Origin: Cristatella mucedo | Lineage: Eukaryota; Bryozoa; Phylactolaemata; Cristatellidae | Assembly (NCBI GenBank): GCA_009760855.2 | Contig: WPIO01000578.1 | Coordinates: 1 to 23,090, forward strand | Length of the DNA: 23,090 bases | Direction of reading: 5' to 3' | Shown: piece by piece, positions 14,385 through 23,090 of the stretch | Position numbering within the stretch: the stretch's first letter is position 1 | How the letters are laid out: every line of letters begins with the position of its first letter | Made by a program: the position numbers and the translations under genes | The notes under the pieces: generated by a model | Database searches by the model: none | What the model saw: the letters and a program-made list of their open reading frames with translations, nothing else | Told to the model about the DNA's origin: nothing

Positions 14385-16340
14385 AGCTTCTGTAGCAGCT
14401 CGCTTCTGTAGCAGCTCGCTTCTGTAGCAGCTCGCTTCTGTAGCAGCTCGCTTCTGTAGCAGCTCGCTTCTGTAGCAGCTCGCTTCTGTAGCAGCTCGCT
14501 TCTGTAGCAGCTCGCTTCTGTAGCAGCTCGCTTCTGTAGCAGCTCGCTTCCTTCTGTAGCAGCTCGCTTCTGTAGCAGCTCTGTAGCTTCGCTTCTGTAG
14601 CAGCTCGCTTCTGTAGCAGCTCGCTTCTGTAGCAGCTCGCTTCTGTAGCAGCTCGCTTCTGTAGCAGCTCGCTTCTGTAGCAGCTCGCTTCTGTAGCAGC
14701 TCGCTGTAGCAGCTCGCTTCTGTAGCAGCTCGCTTCTGTAGCAGCTCGCTTCTGTAGCAGCTCGCTTCTGTAGCAGCTCGCTTCTGTAGCAGCTCGCTTC
14801 TGTAGCAGCTCGCTTCTGTAGCAGCTCGTTTCTGCTTCTGTAGCAGCTCGCTTCTGTAGCAGCTCGCTTCTGTAGCAGCTCGCTTCTGTAGCAGCTCGCT
14901 TCTGTAGCAGCTCGCTTCTGTAGCAGCTCGCTTCTGTAGCAGCTCGCTTCTGTAGCAGCTCGCTTCTGTAGCAGCTCGCTTCTGTAGCAGCTCGCTTCTG
15001 TAGCAGCTCGCTTCTGTAGCAGCTCGCTTCTGTAGCAGCTCGCTTCTGTAGCAGCTCGCTTCTGTAGCAGCTCGCTTCTGTAGCAGCTCGCTTCTGTAGC
15101 AGCTCGCTTCTGTAGCAGCTCGCTTCTGTAGCAGCTCGCTTCTGTAGCAGCTCGCTTCTGTAGCAGCTCGCTTCTGTAGCAGCTCGCTTCTGTAGCAGCT
15201 CGCTTCTGTAGCAGCTCGCTTCTGTAGCAGCTCGCTTCTGTAGCAGCTCGCTTCTGTAGCAGCTCGCTTCTGTAGCAGCTCGCTTCTGTAGCAGCTCGCT
15301 TCTGTAGCAGCTCGCTTCTGTAGCAGCTCGCTTCTGTAGCAGCTCGCTTCTGTAGCAGCTCGCTTCTGTAGCAGCTCGCTTCTGTAGCAGCTCGCTTCTG
15401 TAGCAGCTCGCTTCTGTAGCAGCTCGCTTCTGTAGCAGCTCGCTTCTGTAGCAGCTCGCTTCTGTAGCAGCTCGCTTCTGTAGCAGCTCGCTTCTGTAGC
15501 AGCTCGCTTCTGTAGCAGCTCGCTTCTGTAGCAGCTCGCTTCTGTAGCAGCTCGCTTCTGTAGCAGCTCGCTTCTGTAGCAGCTCGCTTCTGTAGCAGCT
15601 CGCTTCTGTAGCAGCTCGCTTCTGTAGCAGCTCGCTTCTGTAGCAGCTCGCTTCTGTAGCAGCTCGCTTCTGTAGCAGCTCGCTTCTGTAGCAGCTCGCT
15701 TCTGTAGCAGCTCGCTTCTGTAGCAGCTCGCTTCTGTAGCAGCTCGCTTCTGTAGCAGCTCGCTTCTGTAGCAGCTCGCTTCTGTGTAGCAGCTCGCTTC
15801 TGTAGCAGCTCGCTTCTGTAGCAGCTCGCTTCTGTAGCAGCTCGCTTCTGTAGCAGCTCGCTTCTGTAGCAGCTCGCTTCTGTAGCAGCTCGCTTCTGTA
15901 GCAGCTCGCTTCTGTAGCAGCTCGCTTCTGTAGCAGCTCGCTTCTGTAGCAGCTCGCTTCTGTAGCAGCTCGCTTCTGTAGCAGCTCGCTTCTAGCAGTA
16001 GCAGCTCGCTTCTGTAGCAGCTCGCTTCTGTAGCAGCTCGCTTCTGTAGCAGCTCGCTTCTGTAGCAGCTCGCTTCTGTAGCAGCTCGCTTCTGTAGCAG
16101 CTCGCTTCTGTAGCAGCTCGCTTCTGTAGCAGCTCGCTTCTGTAGCAGCTCGCTTCTGTAGCAGCTCGCTTCTGTAGCAGCTCGCTTCTGTAGCAGCTCG
16201 CTTCTGTAGTAGCAGCTCGCTTCTGTAGCAGCTCGCTTCTGTAGCAGCTCGCTTCTGTAGCAGCTCGCTTCTGTAGCAGCTCGCTTCTGTAGCAGCTCGC
16301 TTCTGTAGCAGCTCTCTGCTTCTGTAGCAGCTCGCTTCTG
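14384..16340. repeat. Satellite block 1: 16-bp T-type units
   Basis: Around 120 nearly perfect copies of cttctgtagcagctcg with only a few indels (for example near 14550, 14583, 14705, 14826, 15785, 15994, 16209). This is the most homogeneous block and borders the element gene directly. Confidence 0.95.
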
Positions 16341-16700
16341 TAGCAGCTCGCTTCTGTAGCAGCTCCCTTCTGTAGCAGCTCCCTTCTGTAGCAGCTCGCT
16401 TCCTTCTGTAGCAGCTCGCTTCTGTAGCAGCTCGCTTCTGTAGCAGCTCGCTTCTGTAGCAGCTCGCTTCTGTAGCAGCTCGCTTCTGTAGCAGCTCGCT
16501 TCTGTAGCAGCTCGCTTCTGTAGCAGCTCGCTTCTGTGCAGCTCGCTTCTGTAGCAGCTCGCTTCTGTAGCAGCTCGCTTCTGTAGCAGCTCGCTTCTGT
16601 AGCAGCTCGCTTCTGTAGCAGCTCGCTCCCTTCTGTAGCAGCTCGCTTCTGTAGCAGCTCCCTTCTGTAGCAGCTCCCTTCTGTAGCAGCTCGCTTCTGT
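16341..16700. repeat. Satellite transition zone, 16-bp and 20-bp mixed
   Basis: ctcc-ended and ctcg-ended 16-bp units alternate, and the first sporadic 20-bp units (with cttcctt) appear. It marks the change from the 16-bp to the 20-bp block. Confidence 0.8.
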
Positions 16701-19505
16701 AGCAGCTCGCTTCCTTCTGTAGCAGCTCGCTTCCTTCTGTAGCAGCTCGCTTCCTTCTGTAGCAGCTCGCTTCCTTCTGTAGCAGCTCGCTTCCTTCTGT
16801 AGCAGCTCGCTTCCTTCTGTAGCAGCTCGCTTCCTTCTGTAGCAGCTCGCTTCCCTGTAGCAGTAGCAGCTCTGTAGCAGCTCGCTTCTGTAGCAGCTCG
16901 CTTCCTTCTGTAGCAGCTCGCTTCCTTCTGTAGCAGCTCGCTTCCTTCTGTAGCAGCTCGCTTCTGTTCTGTAGCAGCTCGCTAGCTCGCTTCTGTAGCA
17001 GCTCCCTTCTGTAGCAGCTCGCTTCCTTCTGTAGCAGCTCGCTTCCTTCTGTAGCAGCTCGCTTCCTTCTGTAGCAGCTCCCTTCTGTAGCAGCTCGCTT
17101 CTGTAGCAGCTCGCTTCCTTCTGTAGCAGCTCGCTTCCTTCTGTAGCAGCTCGCTTCCTTCTGTAGCAGCTCGCTCTTCCTTCTGTAGCAGCTCGCTTCC
17201 TTCTGTAGCAGCTCGCTTCCTTCTGTAGCAGCTCGCTTCCTTCTGTAGCAGCTCGCTTCCTTCTGTAGCAGCTCGCTTCCTTCTGTAGCAGCTCGCTTCC
17301 TCTCTGTAGCAGCTCGCTTCCTTCTGTAGCAGCTCGCTTCCTTCTGTAGCAGCTCGCTTCCTTCTGTAGCAGCTCGCTTCCTTCTGTAGCAGCAGGCTTC
17401 CTTCTGTAGCAGCTCGCTTCCTTCTGTAGCAGCAGCTCGCTTCCTTCTGTAGCAGCTCGCTTCGCTTCTGTAGCAGCTCGCTTCCTTCTGTAGCAGCTCG
17501 CAGCTCTTCCTTCTGTAGCAGCTCGCTTCCTTCTGTAGCAGGCTCGCTTCCTTCTGTAGCAGCTCGCTTCCTTCTGTAGCAGCTCGCTTCCTTCTGTAGC
17601 AGCTCGCTTCCTTCTGTAGCAGCTCGCTTCCTTCTGTAGCAGCTCGCTTCCTTCTGTAGCAGCTCGCTTCCTTCTGTAGCAGCTCGCTTCCTTCTGTAGC
17701 AGCTCGCTTTCCTTCTGTAGCAGCTCGCTTCCTTCTGTAGCAGCTCGCTTCCTTCTGTAGCAGCTCGCTTCTGTAGCAGCTCGCTTCCTTCTGTAGCAGC
17801 TCGCTTCCTTCTGTAGCAGCTCGCTTCCTTCTGTAGCAGCTCGCTTCCTTCTGTAGCAGCTCGCTCCTTCTGTAGCAGCTCGCTTCCTTCTGTAGCAGCT
17901 CGCTTCCTTCTGTAGCAGCTCGCTTCCTTCTGTAGCAGCTCGCTTCCTTCTGTAGCAGCTCGCTTCTTCTGTAGCAGCTTCTGTACCAGCTCGCTTCCTT
18001 CTGTAGCAGCTCGCTTCCTTCTGTAGCAGCTCCCTTCCTTCTGTAGGAGCTCGCGTTCTGCTGTGGCAGCTTGCTTCCTTCTGCAGCAGCTCGCTTTCCT
18101 TCTGTAGCAGCTCGCTTCCTTCTGTAGCAGCTCGCTTCCTTCTGTAGCAGCTCGCTTCCTTCTGTAGCAGCTCGCTTCCTTCTGTAGCAGCTCGCTTTCC
18201 TTCTTTAGCAGCTCCCTTCCTTCTGTAGCAGCTCGCTTCCTTCTGTAGCAGCTCGCTTCCTTCTGCTTCTGTAGCAGCATCTCGCTTCCTTCTGTAGCAG
18301 CTCGCTTCCTTCTGTAGCAGCTCGCTTCCTTCTGTAGCAGCTCGCTTCCCTCGGTAGCACGCTCTCGCTTCCTTCTGTAGCAGCTCGCTTCCTTCTGTAG
18401 CAGCTCGCTTCCTTCTGTAGCAGCTCGCTTTCTTGTGTAGCAGCTCGCTTCCTTCTGTAGCAGCTCGCTTCCTTCTGTAGCAGCTCGCTTCCTTCTGTAG
18501 CAGCTCGCTTCCTTCTGTAGCAGCTCGCTTCCTTCTGTAGCAGCTCGCTTCCTTCTGTAGCAGCTCGCTTCCTTCTGTAGCAGCTCGCTTCCTTCTGTAG
18601 CAGCTCGCTTCCTTCTGTAGCAGCTCGCTTCCTTCTGTAGCGCTTCCTTCTGTAGCAGCTCGCTTCCTTCTGTAGCAGCTCGCTTCCTTGTGTAGCAGCT
18701 CGCTCCTTCTGTAGCAGCTCGCTTCCTTCTGTAGCAGCTCGCTTCCTTCTGTAGCAGCTCGCTTCCTTCTGTAGCAGCTCCCTTCCTTCTGTAGCAGCTC
18801 CCTTCCTTCTGTAGCAGCTCGCTTCCTTCTGTAGCAGCTCGCTTCCTTCTGTAGCAGCTCGCTTCCTTCTGTAGCAGCTCCCTTCCTTCTGTAGCAGCTC
18901 GCTTCCTTCTGTAGCAGCTCCCTTCCTTCTGTAGCCCTCCCTTCCTTCTGTAGCAGCTCCCTTCCTTCTGTAGCAGCTCCCTTCCTTCTGTAGCAGCTCG
19001 CTTCCTTCTGTAGCAGCTCGCTTCCTTCTGTAGCAGCTCCCTTCCTTCTGTAGCAGCTCCCTTCCTTCTGTAGCAGCTCGCTTCCTTCTGTAGCAGCTCC
19101 CTTCCTTCTGTAGCAGCTCCCTTCCTTCTGTAGCAGCTCCCTTCCTTCTGTAGCAGCTCCCTTCCTTCTGTAGCAGCTCCCTTCGCCTTCTGTAGCAGCT
19201 CCCTTCCTTCTGTAGCAGCTCCCTTCCTTCTGTAGCAGCTCCCTTCCTTCTGTAGCAGCTCCCTCTCCTTCTGTAGCAGCTCCCTTCCTTCTGTAGCAGC
19301 TCCCTTCCTTCTGTAGCAGCTCCCTTCCTTCTGTAGCAGCTCCCTTCCTTCTGTAGCAGCTCCCTTCCTTCTGTAGCAGCTCCCTTCGCTTCTGTAGCAG
19401 CTCCCTTCCTTCTGTAGCAGCTCCCTTCCTTCTGTAGCAGCTCCCTTCCTTCTGTAGCAGCTCCCTTCCTTCTGTAGCAGCTCCCTTCCTTCTGTAGCAG
19501 CTCCC
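16701..19505. repeat. Satellite block 2: 20-bp units
   Basis: The unit is cttccttctgtagcagctcg, i.e. the 16-bp unit with a duplicated cctt. Up to about 18780 most copies end ctcg, then ctcg and ctcc are mixed, and from about 19090 nearly all end ctcc. Indels and partial units are much more frequent here (17390-18100, 18260-18360) than in block 1, so this block is older or less homogenised. Confidence 0.95.
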
Positions 19506-20785
19506 TTCTGTAGCAGCTCCCTTCTGTAGCAGCTCCCTTCTGTAGCATCTGTAGCAGCTCGCTTCTGTAGCATCTGTAGCAGCTCGCTTCTGTAGCATCT
19601 GTAGCAGCTCGCTTCTGTAGCATCTGTAGCAGCTCGCTTCTGTAGCAGCTCGCTTCTGTAGCAGCTCGCTTCTGTAGCAGCTCGCTTCTGTAGCAGCTCG
19701 CTTCTGTAGCAGCTCGCTTCTGTAGCAGCTCGCTTCTGTAGCAGCTCGCTTCTGTAGCAGCCAGCTTCTGTAGCAGCCAGCTTCTGTTGCAGCCAGCTTC
19801 TGTAGCAGCCAGCTTCTGTAGCAGCCTGCTTCTGTAGCAGCCTGCTTCTGTAGCATCTGTAGCAGCTCGCTTCTGTAGCAGCTCGCTTCTGTAGCATCTG
19901 TAGCAGCTCGCTTCTGTAGCAGCTCGCTTCTGTAGCAGCCTGCTTCTGTAGCAGCTCGCTTCTGTAGCATCTGTAGCAGCTCGCTTCTGTAGCAGCTCGC
20001 TTCTGTAGCATCTGTAGCAGCTCGCTTCTGTAGCAGCTCGCTTCTGTAGCAGCCTGCTTCTGTAGCAGCTCGCTTCTGTAGCATCTGTAGCAGCTCGCTT
20101 CTGTAGCAGCTCGCTTCTGTAGCATCTGTAGCAGCTCGCTTCTGTAGCAGCTCGCTTCTGTAGCAGCCTGCTTCTGTAGCAGCTCGCTTCTGTAGCAGCT
20201 CGCTTCTGTAGCAGCTCGCTTCTGTAGCAGCTCGCTTCTGTAGCAGCTTGCTTCTGTAGCATCTGTAGCAGCTTGCTTCTTTAGCAGCTTGCTTCTGTAG
20301 CATCTGTAGCAGCTTGCTTCTGTAGCAGCTTGCTTCTGTAGCATCTGTAGCAGCTTGCTTCTGTAGCAGCTTGCTTCTGTAGCAGCTTGCTTCTGTAGCA
20401 GCTTGCTTCTGTAGCAGCTTGCTTCTGTAGCAGCTTGCTTCTGTAGCAGCTTGCTTCTGTAGCAGCTCGCTTCTGTAGCAGCTCGCTTCTGTAGCAGCTC
20501 GCTTCTGTAGCAGCTCGCTTCTGTAGCAGCTCGCTTCTGTAGCAGCTCGCTTCTGTAGCAGCTCGCTTCTGTAGCAGCTCGCTTCTGTAGCAGCTCGCTT
20601 CTGTAGCAGCTCGCTTCTGTAGCAGCTCGCTTCTGTAGCAGCTCGCTTCTGTAGCAGCTCGCTTCTGTAGCAGCTCGCTTCTGTAGCAGCCCGCTTCTGT
20701 AGCAGCCCGCTTCTGTAGCAGCCCGCTTCTGTAGCAGCCCGCTTCTGTAGCAGCCCGCTTCTGTAGCAGCCCGCTTCTGTAGCAG
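19506..20785. repeat. Satellite block 3: mixed T-type units with 25-bp composites
   Basis: 16-bp units ending ctcg, ccag, cctg, cttg and finally cccg are mixed with 25-bp composites in which a 9-bp partial unit (tctgtagca) is inserted. A regular higher-order repeat lies inside. A pure ctcg sub-block (20461-20690) and a short cccg sub-block (20691-20785) follow. Confidence 0.9.
19825..20166. repeat. 114-bp higher-order repeat
   Basis: The cctg-marked unit recurs at 19825, 19939, 20053 and 20167, exactly 114 bp apart. From 19939 each period is one cctg unit, one 25-bp composite, one ctcg unit, one composite and two ctcg units (16+25+16+25+16+16); the first period opens with a second cctg unit. 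The period is a multiple of three, so a 38-residue pattern repeats on the minus strand, but this is a by-product. Confidence 0.85.
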
Positions 20786-21430
20786 CCAGCTTCTGCAGCA
20801 GCCAGCTTCTGCAGCAGCCAGCTTCTGCAGCAGCCAGCTTCTGCAGCAGCCAGCTTCTGCAGCAGCCAGCTTCTGCAGCAGCCAGCTTCTGCAGCAGCCA
20901 GCTTCTGCAGCAGCCAGCTTCTGCAGCAGCCAGCTTCTGCAGCAGCCAGCTTCTGCAGCAGCCCGCTTCTGCAGCAGCCCGCTTCTGCAGCAGCCCGCTT
21001 CTGCAGCAGCCCGCTTCTGCAGCAGCCCGCTTCTGCAGCAGCCCGCTTCTGCAGCAGCCCGCTTCTGCAGCAGCCCGCTTCTGCAGCAGCCCGCTTCTGC
21101 AGCAGCCCACCTTCTGCAGCAGCCCGCTTCTGCAGCAGCCCGCTTCTGCAGCAGCCCGCTTCTGCAGCAGCCCGCTTCTGCAGCAGCCCGCTTCGTACAG
21201 CCCGCTTCTGCAGCAGCCCGCTTCTGCAGCAGCCCGCTTCTGCAGCAGCCCGCTTCTGCAGCAGCCCGCTTCTGCAGCAGCCCCCTTCTGCAGCAGCCCC
21301 CTTCTGCAGCAGCCCGCTTCTGCAGCAGCCCGCTTCTGCAGCAGCCCGCTTCTGCAGCAGCCCGCTTCTGCAGCAGCCCGCTTCTCCAGCGGCCCGCTTC
21401 TGCAGCAGCCCGCTTATTCTGCAGCAGCCC
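20786..21430. repeat. Satellite block 4: C-type (CTGCAG) units
   Basis: From about 20794 every unit has ctgcag in place of ctgtag, creating a PstI recognition site per unit. Units ending ccag come first (to about 20960), then cccg, with rare defects (21195, 21285-21310, 21385). The switch from T to C is a single sharp boundary. Confidence 0.92.
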
Positions 21431-22795
21431 GCTTCTGCAGCAGCTCCGCTTCTGCATCAGCCCCCTTCTGCAGCAGCCCCTTCTGCACATCTTGCAGCCC
21501 CCCCTTCTGCAGCAGGCCCCTTCTGCAGCAGCTTTTCCCCCTTCTGCAGCAGCCCCCCTTCTGCAGCAGCCCCCTTCTGCAGCAGCCCCATTCTGCCAGC
21601 AGCCCCCTTCTGCAGCAGCCCCCTTCTGCTTCAGCACGCCCCCTTCTGCAGCAGCCCCTTCTGCAGCAGCCCCCTTCTGCAGCAGCCCCCCTTCTGCAGC
21701 AGCCCCCTTCTGCAGCCGCCCCTTCTGCAAGCAGCACCCTTCTGCAGCAGCCCCCTTCTGCAGCAGCCCCCTTCGGTCGCATGCCCCTTCTGCAGCAGCC
21801 CCCCTTCTGCAGCAGCCCCCTTCTGCAGCAGCCCCCTTCTGCAGCAGCCCCCTTCTGCAGCAGACCCCCTTCTGCAGGCACCCCCCTTCTGCAGCAGCCC
21901 CCCCTTCTGCAGCAGGCCAACCTTCTGCAAGCAGGCCCCCTTCTGCAGCAGCCCACTCCTCGCAGCAGCCCCTTCTGCAGCAGCCCCCTTCTGCAGGCGC
22001 AGCCCCCTTCTGCCAGCAGCCCCCTTCGGCAGCAGCCCCCTTCGGCAGCAGCCCCCTCTCATGCCAGCAGTCAGCCCCCTTCTGCAGCCACCTTCGCAGC
22101 CCCCTTCTGCAGCAGCCCCCTTCTTGCAGCAGCCCCCTTCTGCAGAGCCCCCTTCTGCAGCAGCCCCCTTCTGCAGCAGCCCCCCTTCTGCAGCAGCCCC
22201 TTCTGCAGCAGCCCCCTTCTGCAGCAGCCCCCTTCTGCAGCGCAGCCCCCTTCTGCAGCAGCCCCCTTCTGCAGCAGCCCCCTTCTGCAGCAGCCCCCTT
22301 CTGCAGCAGCCCCCTTCTGCAGCAGCCCCCTTCTGCAGCAGCCCCCTTCTGCAGCAGCCCCCTTCTGCAGCAGCCCCCCCCCTCTGCAGCAGGCCCCCTT
22401 CAGCAGCAGCCCCCCTTCCTGCAGCAGCCCCCCTCTGCAAGCAGCTCCCCTTCTGGCAGCAGCCCCCTTCTGCAGCAGCCCCCTTCTGCAGCAGCCCCCT
22501 TCTGCAGCAGCCCCCTGCAGCAGCCCCCTTCTGCAGCAGCCCCCTTCTGCAGCCGCCCCCTTCTGCAGCAGCCCCCTTCTGCAGCAGCCCCCTTCTGCAG
22601 CAGCCCCCTTCTGCAGCAGCCCCCTTCTGCAGCAGCCCCCTTCTGCAGCAGCCCCCTTCTGCAGCAGCCCCCTTCTGCAAGCCCCCTTCTGCAGCAGCCC
22701 CCTTCTGCAGCAGCCCCCTTCTGCAGCAGCCCCCCTTCTGCAGACAGGCCCCCTCTGCGGCAGCAGCCCCCTTCTGCAGCAGCCCCCGTCTGCAG
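21431..22795. repeat. Satellite block 5: C5-rich units
   Basis: The unit is cccccttctgcagcag, often with one C gained or lost and with many small indels (21500-22140). Because ctgcag replaces ctgtag, the + strand also loses its stop triplets, giving long Pro/Ala/Ser/Gln-rich + strand frames that are not genes. The minus strand has a run of about five G in every unit. Confidence 0.92.
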
Positions 22796-22985
22796 CAGCC
22801 CGCTTCTGCAGCAGCCGCCCTCAGCAGCAGCCCACCTTCTGCAAGCAGCCCGCTTCTGCAGCCAGCCGAAGCCCGCTTCTGCAGCAGCCCGCCTTCAGAG
22901 CAGCAGAAGCCCGCTTCTGCAGCAGCCCGCTTCTGCAGCAGCCCGCTTCTGCAGCAGCCCGCTTCTGCAGCAGCCCGCTTCTGCA
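22796..22985. repeat. Satellite block 6: cccg C-type units again
   Basis: Units of cccgcttctgcagcag, as in block 4, with indels near 22815-22900. They mirror the cccg zone on the left of block 5. Confidence 0.85.
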
Positions 22986-23090
22986 GCAGCTTGCTTCTGT
23001 AGCATCTGTAGCAGCTTGCTTCTGTAGCAGCTTGCTTCTGTAGCAGCTTGCTTCTGTAGCACCTGTAGCAGCTTGCTTCTGTAGCAGCCT
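22986..23090. repeat. Satellite block 7: return to T-type cttg units
   Basis: cttgcttctgtagcag units with catctgtag and cacctgtag composites, like 20240-20460. The array continues beyond the window. Confidence 0.9.

Larger units (their letters stand above)
14384..23090. repeat. Satellite array, 16-bp family, more than 8.7 kb
   Basis: The whole stretch is built from variants of one 16-bp unit, cttctgtagcagctcg, and the array continues past the window end. Units differ in the last four bases (ctcg, ctcc, ccag, cctg, cttg, cccg, cccc) and in T or C at the seventh base (ctgtag or ctgcag). Variants are grouped in blocks, each homogenised by local duplication, described separately. Neither 16 nor 20 is a multiple of three and all three minus-strand frames are open, so there is no sign of coding selection. 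Copies within each block are nearly identical, which points to recent expansion or ongoing homogenisation. Confidence 0.97.

Noticed and set aside
13953-21730. Giant minus-strand frames of 2385, 1582 and 685 codons as genes
   Set aside because: They consist of satellite units with no stop triplet in any minus-strand frame; overlapping frames are open at once and unit lengths are not multiples of three. Only the last ~143 codons of the longest frame look like real protein.
21492-23043. Plus-strand Pro/Ala/Ser/Gln-rich frames (up to 511 codons) and minus-strand Gly/Cys-rich frames in the C-type satellite
   Set aside because: They are open only because ctgcag replaces ctgtag and removes the TAG. 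Three overlapping plus frames are equally open, with no start context or composition change.
14384-23090. CRISPR array
   Set aside because: Units are contiguous without unique spacers, too short, and there are no cas genes or bacterial context.

Overview
The window looks like a piece of an arthropod nuclear genome, perhaps a chelicerate. That guess rests on weak evidence: a GC-rich, CpG-containing left flank, a tRNA-SINE-like fragment, a (CA)n/(CGCA)n microsatellite and no bacterial gene organisation. It has three parts with sharply different composition.

Part 1, about 1-4019, is host-like and mostly non-coding. It holds degenerate ~60-bp tandem repeats, a purine tract, a perfect 28-bp GC palindrome, a microsatellite, a possible SINE remnant and one possible coding exon with an Apple/PAN-like cysteine pattern. 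I cannot name a gene here.

Part 2, about 4020-14383, is a very AT-rich Polinton/Maverick (adintovirus-like) element. It opens with a 117-bp imperfect palindrome. A heavily broken protein-primed family B DNA polymerase (4192-7907, + strand) follows, then a run of small + strand genes (7937-11846). These include at least seven copies of an unrecognised ~80-aa helical-looking family, an acidic Glu-Ser repeat protein, an intact 157-aa protein with different codon use, a basic/acidic 130-residue gene and a two-helix membrane protein. Past 11.8 kb the genes are a minus-strand retroviral-type integrase, a divergent + strand cysteine-rich gene, a minus-strand fibre-like gene with phage tail-fibre-type repeats, and the C-terminal end of another unknown minus-strand gene. 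Genes are packed tightly: integrase and membrane gene overlap tail to tail, and integrase and cysteine-rich gene start 10 bp apart around a TCTATAGA core. Nearly every start codon follows a short TATATAG(G)AA-type motif, probably a shared promoter or a shared 3' splice acceptor. No capsid, ATPase or protease gene is visible, so the element is incomplete here.

Part 3, 14384-23090 (running off the end), is an unbroken satellite of a 16-bp unit (cttctgtagcagctcg) and variants. They are arranged in homogenised blocks: a 16-bp block, a 20-bp block, a block with a 114-bp higher-order repeat, CTGCAG-type blocks, a C5-rich block, then a return to the earlier type. The satellite begins inside an element gene. 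Its giant open frames are artefacts: no stop trinucleotide exists on the minus strand of the repeat in any frame.

Most element genes carry frameshifts, many in homopolymers. Either this is a decayed integrated copy, or part of the damage is long-read sequencing error; the sequence alone cannot separate these.
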